From positions 1 through 47,177 of the forward strand of contig MTND01000014.1 of the NCBI GenBank assembly GCA_002010305.1: a stretch of DNA of 47,177 nt, given 5' to 3'. Shown piece after piece: positions 35,013-43,251 of the stretch. The notes below the pieces were generated by a model. That model saw nothing but the letters and a program-made list of their open reading frames with translations, was not told the DNA's origin and ran no database searches. Both the position numbers and the translations under genes were made by a program. Origin of the DNA: Archaeoglobi archaeon JdFR-42 (GTDB lineage: Archaea; Halobacteriota; Archaeoglobi; Archaeoglobales; JdFR-42). Position 1 is the first letter of the stretch. Each line of letters begins with the position of its first letter.

Positions 35013-35273
35013 TTATTCCGCACTCTCGTAAGCTTCAAGAACGGCCGAGGTAATCTTATCTCTTGCCTCTCTTGTAATTGGATGGAACGTGTCCTTGAAC
35101 TCACCGCTGCGCAGGTCTTTTTTCCCAGGCATCCCTACCCAAAGACCGTTCTCTCCTTCGAGAACCTTTAACCCTTTGACCACAAACTCTCCATCAAGGG
35201 TTACACTCGCGTAGGCTTTAATAGTACCGTCCATTTTGGATTTAAATATCCTCACTTCCGTAATTTCAGCCAA
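35013..35273 (-). CDS. spoVG: SpoVG-like RNA/DNA-binding protein
   Basis: 86 residues closely following bacterial SpoVG: AEITEVRIFKSKMDGTIKAY, ASVTLDGEFVVKGLKVLEG, ENGLWVGMPGKKDLRSGEFK, HPITREARDKITSAVLEAY. SpoVG is a small regulator that binds RNA and DNA in Firmicutes and spirochaetes. The frame opens at a GTG (35309), but a TATA element (about 35311-35320) is too close to that. A TTG at 35273 has a perfect AAGGAGG 6-7 bases upstream and gives the SpoVG N-terminus. Rare in archaea. Confidence 0.85.
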   Translation of the reverse strand: MAEITEVRIFKSKMDGTIKAYASVTLDGEFVVKGLKVLEGENGLWVGMPGKKDLRSGEFKDTFHPITREARDKITSAVLEAYESAE

Positions 35274-35320
35274 TATACATTCCTCCTTACACTGGTCGCC
35301 ATCTTCCACTATATAAAAGT

Positions 35321-35364
35321 ATTGTAAGACGTATGCTCACAATTTGTAAAGCATTACTTTACAA
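35321..35364. promoter_or_regulatory. Palindromic sites between spoVG and etfB, related to the lrp-linked sites
   Basis: ATTGT (35321-35325) and ACAAT (35339-35343) flank GTATGCT, followed by a perfect dyad TTGTAAAG-CATTA-CTTTACAA (35344-35364). TATGCTCACAATTTGTAAA here and TATGCTTACAATTTGTAAA at 26112-26131 differ at one base. It sits between divergent genes, so it could control both. Confidence 0.45.
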
Positions 35365-35435
35365 TTACCCTCTTTGAGTGAAAAATATAAAAAAATAAAT
35401 AACTGGACTCCAAGGTGTATCCGGAGGTCTCTAAC

Positions 35436-36179
35436 ATGAACATAATCGTATGTGTCAAAGAAGCACCTCATTCAGAATCAGAAGTTATCATTTCAAAGGA
35501 TGAAAAAGGTGTGGAAAGAGAAATTCTCACTCTTGGCATTAATGAATGGGATAAATACGCTCTCGAAGAAGGGATACGTATAAAAGAGGATAATGGTGGG
35601 AAAGTCACGGTAATATCTCTCGGGAGCAACAGTGATGACGTACTATGGGAATCTCTTGCTATGGGAGCTGATGAGGCTATAAAAATATCTCAGGATACCT
35701 TTCTTGATGGCCATAACACTGCTAAAATGCTTGCTGACGTGATAAAGGAAATGGATTATGATCTCATTCTGACGGGTCTCATGGCAGCCGACACGGGTAA
35801 CGCTCAGGTGGGAGTCATGCTTGCCTCTATGCTTGGAATTCCCCATGCCACAATTGTCACAGGAATTGAGATGGAAAATGGAAAACTGACTGCTAGGAGA
35901 GAACTGGAGGGAGGTCTAGAAGAGAAAGTGGAAGTTGATCTGCCCTGTGTGCTGACTATTCAGTCTGGGATTAACGAGCCACGATATGTCTCTATAATGG
36001 GTATAAAAAGGGCAAAAAAGAAGGAATTGATAGAAAAAGAAGGGATCAAGGGAGAAGAGTATGCTGAGCTAATACGGCTTTATAAACCTCCTGTAAGTCT
36101 TGCTGAGATGATAGAGGGCTCTCCTGACGAAGTGGCTGAAAAGCTTCTTGAGATCTTTAAAGAGAGGGGATTGATATGA
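35436..36179 (+). CDS. etfB: Electron transfer flavoprotein, beta subunit
   Basis: ETF passes electrons from acyl-CoA dehydrogenase-like flavoenzymes to membrane carriers, or takes part in bifurcation. Seen: IIVCVKEAPHSESEV, LGINEWDKYALEEGIRIKED, VISLGSNSDDVLWESLAMGADE, DLILTGLMAADTGNAQVGVMLA, PCVLTIQSGINEPRYVSIMG. ATG 35436 follows GGAGGT. 247 residues. It overlaps etfA (ATGA). Confidence 0.95.
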   Translation: MNIIVCVKEAPHSESEVIISKDEKGVEREILTLGINEWDKYALEEGIRIKEDNGGKVTVISLGSNSDDVLWESLAMGADEAIKISQDTFLDGHNTAKMLADVIKEMDYDLILTGLMAADTGNAQVGVMLASMLGIPHATIVTGIEMENGKLTARRELEGGLEEKVEVDLPCVLTIQSGINEPRYVSIMGIKRAKKKELIEKEGIKGEEYAELIRLYKPPVSLAEMIEGSPDEVAEKLLEIFKERGLI

Positions 36180-37126
36180 AGGAAATTCTGGTTGTTGCTG
36201 AAATCAGACAGGGTGAGGTTAGACCTATAACCTATGAACTGCTGAACATTTCAAAGTGTGTGAATGGGAAAATCACCTGTATTTTGCTGGGCAATGACGT
36301 AAAGGAGATCGCAAAAGAGCTTGCTGATAAAGCAGATGAAGTATTGCTGATTCAGGATGATAGCCTTGAGAATTTTAACTCTGAACTTTACTGGCATGCC
36401 CTCAAAGAAGTCATTGAAGAGAGAAAGCCATACATTGTGGCAATGGGTCATACCTCTATGGGTATGGATCTGGCACCGTATGTAGCTGATCAGCTTGATC
36501 TTCCTATTGTAACTGACATAGTTAGGATTGAAGAGAAAGACGGTCGACTTGTGGTCCATAAGTATGTGTATAATAACAAATTGCTTGCTGAATTGAAGCT
36601 CAAGGAAAGTGAAGGTTATGTTCTGACCATCCGTCAGGGAGAGTTTAAGGATGAGGTTGGAGGAAAAGAAGGATCGATAATTGAAAGATCTTTTTCTCCA
36701 CCTGAAACCCTTAAGAAAAGGTTTATTGAGTACATCGAGCCTGAAACCGTAGGTGTAGACATCTCAAAGGCAGATGTTATCATTTCAGTGGGTCGAGGCA
36801 TCGAGGATGAGGCTAACATTGAACTAGCAGAAGAGCTGGCAGAGATGATAAACGGAGTTGTTGCAGGCTCCAGACCTGTGATAGACTCTGGATGGCTCCC
36901 CAAAGAGAGACAGGTGGGCATATCTGGCAAAACTGTAAAACCCAAGCTGTATCTGGCCCTAGGGATAAGTGGTGCTTTTCAGCATATCGTGGGGATGAAA
37001 GATTCAGATCTGATAATAGCCATAAATAAGGATCCTGAGGCACCTATATTCCAGGTGGCCCACTATGGAGTGGTAGGTGACATTTTTGAAATCATCCCGG
37101 AACTGGTAGATAAGTTGAACCAGTAA
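36176..37126 (+). CDS. etfA: Electron transfer flavoprotein, alpha subunit
   Basis: 316 residues. The FAD domain is intact: SVGRGIEDEANIELAEELAE, GVVAGSRPVIDSGWLPKERQ, VGISGKTVKPKLYLALGISG, AFQHIVGMKDSDLIIAINKD. No extra ferredoxin domain is fused. Together with etfB and the FixC/GGR-like flavoprotein 0.5 kb downstream, it suggests a route from a flavoprotein dehydrogenase to the membrane, as in beta-oxidising or syntrophic archaea (inference). Confidence 0.95.
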   Translation: MKEILVVAEIRQGEVRPITYELLNISKCVNGKITCILLGNDVKEIAKELADKADEVLLIQDDSLENFNSELYWHALKEVIEERKPYIVAMGHTSMGMDLAPYVADQLDLPIVTDIVRIEEKDGRLVVHKYVYNNKLLAELKLKESEGYVLTIRQGEFKDEVGGKEGSIIERSFSPPETLKKRFIEYIEPETVGVDISKADVIISVGRGIEDEANIELAEELAEMINGVVAGSRPVIDSGWLPKERQVGISGKTVKPKLYLALGISGAFQHIVGMKDSDLIIAINKDPEAPIFQVAHYGVVGDIFEIIPELVDKLNQ

Positions 37127-37208
37127 TTTTCTTCGCCTAATTATTTATTCTCAACTATTTATTCCTCTTCCAAAAACATTTAAGTTTTAACCAGAAAATG
37201 CTCTTCCT

Positions 37209-37523
37209 ATGAGATTTAAAAGCTGGTATCTCATTCTTGTTGGTATCGTATTACAGATGATTTTTGGAATGTTCATTCTTTCCATTGCAAAAACTACAAA
37301 TGATGTGGGTGGATTTTTCATGGGAATTCTTGGTTCATTCATTTTAATAGCCTCTGGGATTGGGGTGATCCCTCTGATACTTGTCTATTTTTCCAGAACC
37401 AGAAGAATTGGTGGGGTGATAAGCATCCTTTTTGGAATTTTTGGAATATTGATTCAGATAGGAATCGTGGTAGGGATTTTCCTCATTGGTGCTGGTATAC
37501 TGTCTTTATGGAAGAAGATCTGA
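37209..37523 (+). CDS. Small membrane protein, three hydrophobic spans
   Basis: 104 residues: YLILVGIVLQMIFGMFILSI, GFFMGILGSFILIASGIGVI, and IGGVISILFGIFGILIQIGI with a Gly-rich end. A basic turn SRTRRIGG separates the spans. No family recognised. It lies between etfA and the FixC-like gene; a TATA-like stretch (ATTTAAGTTTTAACC, about 37178-37192) precedes it. Confidence 0.6.
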   Translation: MRFKSWYLILVGIVLQMIFGMFILSIAKTTNDVGGFFMGILGSFILIASGIGVIPLILVYFSRTRRIGGVISILFGIFGILIQIGIVVGIFLIGAGILSLWKKI

Positions 37524-37610
37524 ACGGTGAGAAATCTTTCTTTGACCTCTTCACTTGGAAGAAGACAATTCCCAAAGTTTTTATATCCCCTCCTGTTAAT
37601 CCATTCAGCA

Positions 37611-38768
37611 ATGGACGCAGAGGTGATTGTCGCTGGAGTTAATGTCGCAGGTAGCTTCGCTTTGAAAGCATTATCAGGAACGGATGTTATAGCAATTGAA
37701 AAGCGGAGAACTCTGGGATATCCGGTTGAATGTGGAGAACTCGTCCCTTATGTTGAAGAGATGAAACGTCTTTTACCTGATCTGAAATCCTATGAGCTAT
37801 TTGAAATTCCGGGAAAGTATTCTACCAATGAAACAGATTATATTGAGCTGATAATCCCCAATGGTAAGAGTTTCAAAGTTCCATTTAAGTCTCACATAAT
37901 TGAGAGAGATAGGATGGTACAGGATGTTGCTAGCAAGGGTGATGCCACCATTCTGACTCAACACTTGATTACAGGATATAATAGGAAGAAGCTTGATGTC
38001 AGAGATCTAGAAACAAAAAAGAAACTCACTATTTCGGGAAAAGTTATCATAGCGTCAGATGGAGGGCATTCTGTCATCGGCCGTCATCTGGGATTGAGGA
38101 ATGAGCTCTGCCCTACTATTCAATATCTAATGGACAATGTAGAGACGGATGAAAACGTGGTTAAGATGTTCGTAGGACAGGAAGTTGCTGCTGGTGGATA
38201 TGCATGGATAATCCCAAAAGGTAATGGACTAGCCAATGTGGGTCTTGGATTCAGGAAAGAATATGCGAGAAAGGGAGATACCATCCATAAAACCATGGAC
38301 CGGTTCTTGCATAAACTGGATATTACCAAGCAGTATTTCGAAAAGGCGAAGATAATCCATAAAGTTGGAGCAGTGGTTCCCATAGGGTTGCCTGGGAAAA
38401 CTGTAGTAGATAATGTGTTGTTGGCAGGAGATAGTGGAAGTCAAATCATAACTCATGTGGGGGCTGGCATCCCTACATCAATGGTTTGTGGAAATCTTGC
38501 AGGAAAGATAGCCTCAATGCATGTAAGGGAAGGTATAGCTTTATCCAAGTATGAAACAGAATGGAAAACCCAGCTGATGGATGCTCTTATGAGGAGCTAT
38601 GCCATAAAAAGTATGTGGGACCTGGTTTCGAAGGATGATGCCAGAATGGTAAGGATGTTTGAAAAACTCGTGACAGAAAAAGATATGTATCATATAATTA
38701 GAGGTTACCTTCCGCTAAAATTGGCTGTTGGAAAGTTGTTCCTACCTTTTTTGAAAATGGTAATTTGA
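37611..38768 (+). CDS. FAD-dependent FixC/geranylgeranyl reductase-family oxidoreductase
   Basis: 385 residues with an N-terminal FAD fold (DAEVIVAGVNVAGSFALKAL), YPVECGELVP (the family C-x-G loop), a middle GYAWIIPKGNGLANVGLGFR substrate-domain motif, and VDNVLLAGDSGSQIITHVGAGI for FAD. GGR enzymes saturate archaeal lipid chains; FixC/ETF-QO relatives take electrons from ETF. There is no ferredoxin domain. Position near etfBA favours an ETF link (inference), lipid reduction is the alternative. The TATA element TTTTTATATCC (about 37579-37589) is placed for a start at 37611. Confidence 0.78.
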   Translation: MDAEVIVAGVNVAGSFALKALSGTDVIAIEKRRTLGYPVECGELVPYVEEMKRLLPDLKSYELFEIPGKYSTNETDYIELIIPNGKSFKVPFKSHIIERDRMVQDVASKGDATILTQHLITGYNRKKLDVRDLETKKKLTISGKVIIASDGGHSVIGRHLGLRNELCPTIQYLMDNVETDENVVKMFVGQEVAAGGYAWIIPKGNGLANVGLGFRKEYARKGDTIHKTMDRFLHKLDITKQYFEKAKIIHKVGAVVPIGLPGKTVVDNVLLAGDSGSQIITHVGAGIPTSMVCGNLAGKIASMHVREGIALSKYETEWKTQLMDALMRSYAIKSMWDLVSKDDARMVRMFEKLVTEKDMYHIIRGYLPLKLAVGKLFLPFLKMVI

Positions 38769-38784
38769 AGTTATCTCCTCTTTA

Positions 38785-39051
38785 TTACTCTTTTATCACT
38801 CTTTTTATTACGAAAGTAACGACATTTTCTGCATCAGGGCACTGGAGGCGATCGACTTGGTTAATCCAGTCATCTCTGTCTGTGTTTCTATATAAGGCAG
38901 TAAGGTACGGCATAAGGGCTCCAAGGGCATAAATGCAGATTGGTCCATCAGAAAGTATTACTGGGTCTTCTACTATGAAGGTATCTCCTTTGGAAAGTCC
39001 GGCTGAACAGTACCCTTTTATAGACTCAACCTCAATTTCCAATCTATACAT
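38785..39051 (-). CDS. TIGR04076-like small protein
   Basis: 88 residues: YRLEIEVESIKGYCSAGLSK, GDTFIVEDPVILSDGPICIY, ALGALMPYLTALYRNTDRDD, and CPDAENVVTFVIKRV. This pattern of a Cys after the first strand, PICIYAL and a late Cys is that of the TIGR04076 family, found in anaerobes and of unknown function. ATG 39051 is preferred to a start at 39096. Confidence 0.75.
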   Translation of the reverse strand: MYRLEIEVESIKGYCSAGLSKGDTFIVEDPVILSDGPICIYALGALMPYLTALYRNTDRDDWINQVDRLQCPDAENVVTFVIKRVIKE

Positions 39052-39109
39052 GATACTCCATTGGATGTTATGGAACAAATAGATGTCTGTTACCAATTAC
39101 CAGCCTTCG

Positions 39110-39787
39110 TCATCCTTTCGTTATGATGTAAATCAGAACTAGAATCAGGAATACAAGAACTATGGTCTGGACCAGATAGACGAAAAATATCAGGGGACTT
39201 CTCATGGAGAATACATCTCTCAACGTCATGTTCTGCAAATCAGGTTTTTTTTGGCGCTCCATCTCTTTTGGGGAAACTACCACATCAGCTATACCCAATA
39301 TGGTGTTCTCCACTTCTTTTCCAAGTGACTCTTTGATGAGATATGTAAGAAGGACGCTGCCCTTCTCTGCAATCATATTAAACAGATTTTTCAGAAATAC
39401 CATAATTCTTCTCTGCTCATCAAAAACAAAAAGGGAATTTATGTTATCCAACACTACAATTTCCTTTCCTTTTAATAGAGTATCCAATTCAGTAAGCAGA
39501 AAGTTATAATCTGTTGGTTTTTCAGAGAAAATGCTGTGTTCCTCTTTCTTGGACAATCCCTCAGTTTTACTTATCATGTCAATATAGTATATTCTCTCGT
39601 AATGCTCTTTTTGTAGTTTTTCAGAAATTGTTTCAGCCATCACAGGAGCGGGGGTGTCGAAACAGATCCAGATAATAGAATCATGAGTTCTATTGGCTAT
39701 GATTTTTTTCAGATGTTTAAAGAAATCCTCTTTAATGTGGTCTGCTGAACTATATACTAGTTGTATTGTCTCCATTTTCATCTCCAC
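39110..39787 (-). CDS. KaiC/RecA-fold protein without Walker A, with C-terminal membrane anchor
   Basis: 225 residues. The fold follows the RecA/KaiC pattern (SIIWICFDTPAPVMAETISE, EIVVLDNINSLFVFDEQRRI as a Walker-B-like strand, GSVLLTYLI), but no GxxxxGKT loop is present, so ATP binding is doubtful. A C-terminal helix (LIFFVYLVQTIVLVFLILVLIYII) anchors it in the membrane. It follows the intact ATPase gene directly with no gap; the two probably work together, one as membrane-tethered partner (inference). Confidence 0.6.
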   Translation of the reverse strand: MEMKMETIQLVYSSADHIKEDFFKHLKKIIANRTHDSIIWICFDTPAPVMAETISEKLQKEHYERIYYIDMISKTEGLSKKEEHSIFSEKPTDYNFLLTELDTLLKGKEIVVLDNINSLFVFDEQRRIMVFLKNLFNMIAEKGSVLLTYLIKESLGKEVENTILGIADVVVSPKEMERQKKPDLQNMTLRDVFSMRSPLIFFVYLVQTIVLVFLILVLIYIITKG

Positions 39788-40537
39788 TCATATAATACCA
39801 AATTTGCTGAATATCTTGATACCTTCAGACGTAATCTTATACTCTCTTATATCTTTTGAGTGATCTGTTAGCCTCATTTTAACAATCCGCATAACATTTA
39901 CACTCTCCCCTTTCTCTGTTAGAACTAATCTTTCAAGTTTGATTACCCCATCTGAGAGCAATTCCACAGAAGAAAACTCTTTACTCTCCTCCTTAACTAT
40001 AAAACCTGTGGAATCCTTCTCTTTCATTATGTTCATAATATGGATGACCCTCCCTCTCCGTTCAACTTCATCCGCACAGAGCAATAGAAACTCTGTTATG
40101 GAATCTATCACGATTACATCAACTGAGCTCTCCATTAGAGCAGCAGGAAGACGAGCCAGATAATCAGATGTCACTTCAATTGTGTATGGAATCCCATTGA
40201 TATGCCTGCTGTAAGAAAGATCCCTCCTTGTTGGAGTTGATGCTATTTTCACAGGAAGGATAAATTTAAACTCTAGCTGGTTTGATTGCATATATTTTTC
40301 AAAGTCCCATCCAAACATATTTCCCATCTGTATCAGATATTCTGGACTCTGACTGGTAGTGATATAAATACAGCTCAAATCTTGCTGCAAGCATGATAGG
40401 GTGAACTGAAGAGCCACTGTAGTTTTTCCACCTCCAGTTGGACCGGTAAGAGTCACTATGTGTCCTTTAGGGATGCCTGAATTCAACATTTCGTCCAGGC
40501 CATCTATACCTGTTTTAATTCTTTGGATCTCTCTCAT
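39788..40537 (-). CDS. KaiC/RadA-like RecA-superfamily ATPase
   Basis: 249 residues: TGIDGLDEMLNSGIPKGHIV then the Walker A loop LTGPTGGGKTTVALQF, a CIYITTSQSPEYL strand, and the Walker B strand VDVIVIDSITEFLLLC. The C-terminal 40 residues look like a small winged or beta domain (YKITSEGIKIFSKFG). Single-domain KaiC-like ATPases are common in archaea and linked to signalling or motility control. First gene of a two-gene minus-strand operon. Confidence 0.82.
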   Translation of the reverse strand: MREIQRIKTGIDGLDEMLNSGIPKGHIVTLTGPTGGGKTTVALQFTLSCLQQDLSCIYITTSQSPEYLIQMGNMFGWDFEKYMQSNQLEFKFILPVKIASTPTRRDLSYSRHINGIPYTIEVTSDYLARLPAALMESSVDVIVIDSITEFLLLCADEVERRGRVIHIMNIMKEKDSTGFIVKEESKEFSSVELLSDGVIKLERLVLTEKGESVNVMRIVKMRLTDHSKDIREYKITSEGIKIFSKFGII

Positions 40538-40696
40538 TTAACCCCCCAACTCATTGTTTGATTATCTGTATGTATGGAAGACAACCGGGGTATATAACAT
40601 ATAATAACATATTCACCTTAAAATAATTTAAGATTTTTCCATATACTCCCTCTCCAGCCAAAAACTTAAATACCCTCGTCCTGTTCTATAAATGGA

Positions 40697-41437
40697 ATGT
40701 CCTATGGAAAATACAAGATTGAAGATACTAGAATACAGATACGGGATGTTACTATAGAAATGGAGAAGCTCAATGGAGGTGCCCTCTATAAAAGAGTTGG
40801 TCCGGGTAATGAAACTAAGGAACTCGTGATTCGATCTACTTCAGGAAATTTAATCCTGAATCCGATACCTGCAATATTTACTCCTCAGAAAATAACGGAT
40901 TTTATATGTGTTCATATGAATACGCCAATCGTCTTGGAACCTAACGGGAATCATTCTGTATATTTTACCACTCCAGTAGAAATTGGAGTTTTTCTGAGTG
41001 GGAAGAAAGATGTTGAGATGGTGGATGTATTTACCTTGGAACAGGCAAAGTATACCCTATATGGACCGATTGAAAAGGGCGTAATTTGCAGGCACCACAG
41101 ATCAGATGTTTATGCTGAGGATTTTGATGAAGATCCCTTTACAAGGGCTGTTGGGTTACTCCATCTAAGAAACAAATATAAAGAATGGGTAACCATATCT
41201 AAAGTGGTTCTGGATTCTATGGGTATGTTACTCTTTCTCGATGAGAACAGAGTAAGGATTGCCGATTCCTACATGGAAGTGACCGATAAGGATCTGGCCA
41301 ACACCTGGATGTCGGAAAGAAGTCCTGGAGAAGGTTTCAAACGGAGCATTCTGATCCGCCAACTTGTCAGTAAAGCTGTGCAGTCGAAGAAAGTCTTCGA
41401 TCGAAAGAAGTTTACCATGTGGTGGGGATATGCATGA
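40697..41437 (+). CDS. DUF432 family protein
   Basis: 246 residues, beta-rich, matching DUF432 (VIRSTSGNLILNPIPAIFTP, HSVYFTTPVEIGVFL, YTLYGPIEKGVICRHHRSDV). Archaeal DUF432 genes commonly precede MscS-type channels, as here (4-base overlap), so a role as cytoplasmic partner of the channel is likely. A TATA element (AAACTTAAATACC, about 40662-40674) stands about 25 bases before the ATG. Confidence 0.82.
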   Translation: MSYGKYKIEDTRIQIRDVTIEMEKLNGGALYKRVGPGNETKELVIRSTSGNLILNPIPAIFTPQKITDFICVHMNTPIVLEPNGNHSVYFTTPVEIGVFLSGKKDVEMVDVFTLEQAKYTLYGPIEKGVICRHHRSDVYAEDFDEDPFTRAVGLLHLRNKYKEWVTISKVVLDSMGMLLFLDENRVRIADSYMEVTDKDLANTWMSERSPGEGFKRSILIRQLVSKAVQSKKVFDRKKFTMWWGYA

Positions 41438-42285
41438 TCGATCTACTGGGCTTTCCCGTATGGGGAAATGTAACCGTTAAAGATCTTCTGGTGGTAATCT
41501 TTACTCTGGCACTGGCAGTGATAATTGCAAGGGTCGTAAGAGTCAGTCTGAGGCGTTCCTTGAAAAATATCGTGCCTGCTAATACTCTGGTTTTATTTGA
41601 AAAAGCTGCATACTATGGAATTCTTGCTATAGCCATAATTGCCGTTCTCCCTCAGATAGGGATTCATCTAACTGGATTGCTGGTAGCAGGTGGCATTCTA
41701 GGGATAATGCTGGGTTTTGCCAGCCAGACTGTTGTGTCAAATCTTATTTCTGGAGTATTCCTTTTTATAGATAAACCCCTGAACATTGGAGATCAGGTGG
41801 ACATTGGTGGTGTATCTGGAGTGGTAACAGACATATCTGTGTTTTCAACCAGAATAAGAACCTGGGATGGTATTTACGTAAGACTGCCTAATGAGAAGGT
41901 ATTCAACTCTAACATCAGGAATTTTATATATAACACAGTTAGGCGGTTTGAGTATACTGTTGGTATACGCTACAGTGATGATGCGGAAAGAGCAATTGAG
42001 ATAATTAAAAAGGTCATCGATGAACATCCTTTTGCTCTGGTGAACCCATCTCCCCAGGTATTTGTCAATGAACTTGGAGAAAATAGTGTTAATCTAACTG
42101 TCAGGGTATGGGCTCCATCTCAGGTATGGTTTGGAGTTAAGACAGATTTACTCTGGAAAATCAAGCAGGCTATAGAGGAGGCGGGAATAGAGATACCTTT
42201 CCCTCAGAGAGTTATATGGTTTGCTAACGAATCGAAAAAAGGAGATCAAAACATTTTATCTGAGAGGGAAGGCCATGGATCTTGA
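41434..42285 (+). CDS. mscS: MscS-type mechanosensitive channel
   Basis: 283 residues with membrane helices in the first 100 (LLVVIFTLALAVIIARVV, YYGILAIAIIAVLPQIGI), the pore helix GGILGIMLGFASQTVVSNLI, SGVFLFIDKPLNIGDQVDIG as the family signature, and the cytoplasmic beta and alpha/beta domains. Releases solutes under hypo-osmotic stress. Overlaps DUF432 upstream and the HTH gene downstream. Confidence 0.93.
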   Translation: MIDLLGFPVWGNVTVKDLLVVIFTLALAVIIARVVRVSLRRSLKNIVPANTLVLFEKAAYYGILAIAIIAVLPQIGIHLTGLLVAGGILGIMLGFASQTVVSNLISGVFLFIDKPLNIGDQVDIGGVSGVVTDISVFSTRIRTWDGIYVRLPNEKVFNSNIRNFIYNTVRRFEYTVGIRYSDDAERAIEIIKKVIDEHPFALVNPSPQVFVNELGENSVNLTVRVWAPSQVWFGVKTDLLWKIKQAIEEAGIEIPFPQRVIWFANESKKGDQNILSEREGHGS

Positions 42286-42745
42286 GTCCCTTTTTCTGAA
42301 TAGAGTGCCACCAAAAATCGTCACTACAATATATGAGCTTGAGAGCACTTTCCCCTCTGAGATAGCCAAAAGAGTAGATTCACCCTTTGCTCATGTCATC
42401 TCCGTCCTTCAAAAGCTGGAAAAAGAGGGTCTGGTTGAGACGAAAATGGAAGGACGAATTCGGGTTACGACTTTAACTGAAAGAGGTCTCCACCTTGCAA
42501 AACTACTTGTAGAATTAAGAAAAGTTCTGTCTGATTCATATGAAGTGGAACGGAAAATTGAAATCATAAAACAGGAGCTGGATTCCATGAAAAATGATCC
42601 GAAAACCGATCCTGAAATACTTATTTTCAAATTAATTCCCCTTAAATTTTCCATTGATATGATAAAAAAGAATTTAAAAGAGGGCTATACGAGGGAAATT
42701 AATTTTCTTGAAGAAGATATTAAAGAGTTGATAACAGTTACATAG
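42275..42745 (+). CDS. MarR-like winged-helix regulator with helical C-terminus
   Basis: 156 residues. The winged helix spans about 10-70 (IVTTIYELESTFPSEIAKRV, FAHVISVLQKLEKEGLVETK, RIRVTTLTERG). The rest is a helical tail rich in Glu and Lys that may dimerise. The start at 42275 lies inside the end of mscS. It may control the DUF432-MscS operon (inference). Confidence 0.75.
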   Translation: MDLESLFLNRVPPKIVTTIYELESTFPSEIAKRVDSPFAHVISVLQKLEKEGLVETKMEGRIRVTTLTERGLHLAKLLVELRKVLSDSYEVERKIEIIKQELDSMKNDPKTDPEILIFKLIPLKFSIDMIKKNLKEGYTREINFLEEDIKELITVT

Positions 42746-43140
42746 ACAGCCAGTTACTCTTTTGTGATCTGGTTTTCTGATCATTGTATTAAACGCTGGA
42801 TTTGTGTTCTGGGAGGGATTCATACCATCTTTTAAATCTTTTGAAAGATCGAAATAAGCTAATAACACATTTAAAAGAATTATTGTAACAAAACAGAAAT
42901 GGATTTCTTCCCAGAAATCTCTTTGTTATTCTTTATAACCAGTTAAGTAGTGTTGGGTCAGGTGATATTATTTATAACCTTAACAAGATTAAAACCTTGA
43001 ACTTTTATATCCCAATAGATATTTTTCATATATTAAGAATAAAAATAAAAATTAATTGATAGGATAACGTAAACTATATGTAAAACGAAAATGATATATA
43101 TTGATAGTTTAAAAATCGCGTGAATGCTGGAGGCGTCGGT
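42746..43140. other. 395-base AT-rich region upstream of the RiPP-like genes
   Basis: No supported coding frame. It holds two direct copies of TTTATAACC (about 42932-42940 and 42971-42979), a TTTTATATCCC (about 43003-43013) and the best-placed promoter ATGATATATATTG (about 43091-43103). The sequence GGAGG at 43129-43133 is the ribosome binding site of the peptide gene. The density of TATA-like elements suggests more than one promoter. Confidence 0.45.
43091..43133 (+). promoter_or_regulatory. Promoter and ribosome binding site of the peptide/PqqD-like pair
   Basis: CGAAAATGATATATATTG (from about 43086) resembles BRE plus TATA, placing a transcript start near 43118. GGAGG at 43129-43133 is 7 bases from the ATG at 43141, an unusually clear SD for this window. 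Confidence 0.5.
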
Positions 43141-43248
43141 ATGGAAAACGGAGAAGAGAAGAGAGAGCAAAAGAAAAAGTATGAAGTGCCTAAAATAGAA
43201 GAATGGACAAGCTTATCTGGATTAATTGACTCAGCAGCTGGATTATGA
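43141..43248 (+). CDS. Putative RiPP precursor peptide (35 residues)
   Basis: A short gene too small for most callers. The N-terminal half is a highly charged leader (MENGEEKREQ...); the middle reads KKKYEVPKIEEW, close to the Y-x2-P-x-[L/I] motif bound by PqqD-like RRE domains in lasso-peptide and related leaders. The end, SGLIDSAAGL, is uncharged apart from one Asp, with Gly, Ser and Ala, like a core peptide. It has a strong SD and is followed 3 bases later by a PqqD-like gene. There is no Cys, so not a ranthipeptide or sactipeptide type. Confidence 0.62.
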   Translation: MENGEEKREQKKKYEVPKIEEWTSLSGLIDSAAGL

Positions 43249-43251
43249 GAG

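Noticed and set aside
30592-35364. Transposon ends or MITE copies formed by the TTTACAAT/TTGTCA palindromes
   Set aside because: The copies lie in promoter regions, have no target duplications, and sequence similarity ends at the dyads; operator sites explain them better, though a dispersed repeat is not excluded.
43141-43248. A lasso-peptide cluster in the strict sense
   Set aside because: The leader motif resembles lasso leaders, but the Gly expected after Y-x2-P-x-L-x3 is Trp or Thr here, and no lasso cyclase or leader peptidase is in the window.
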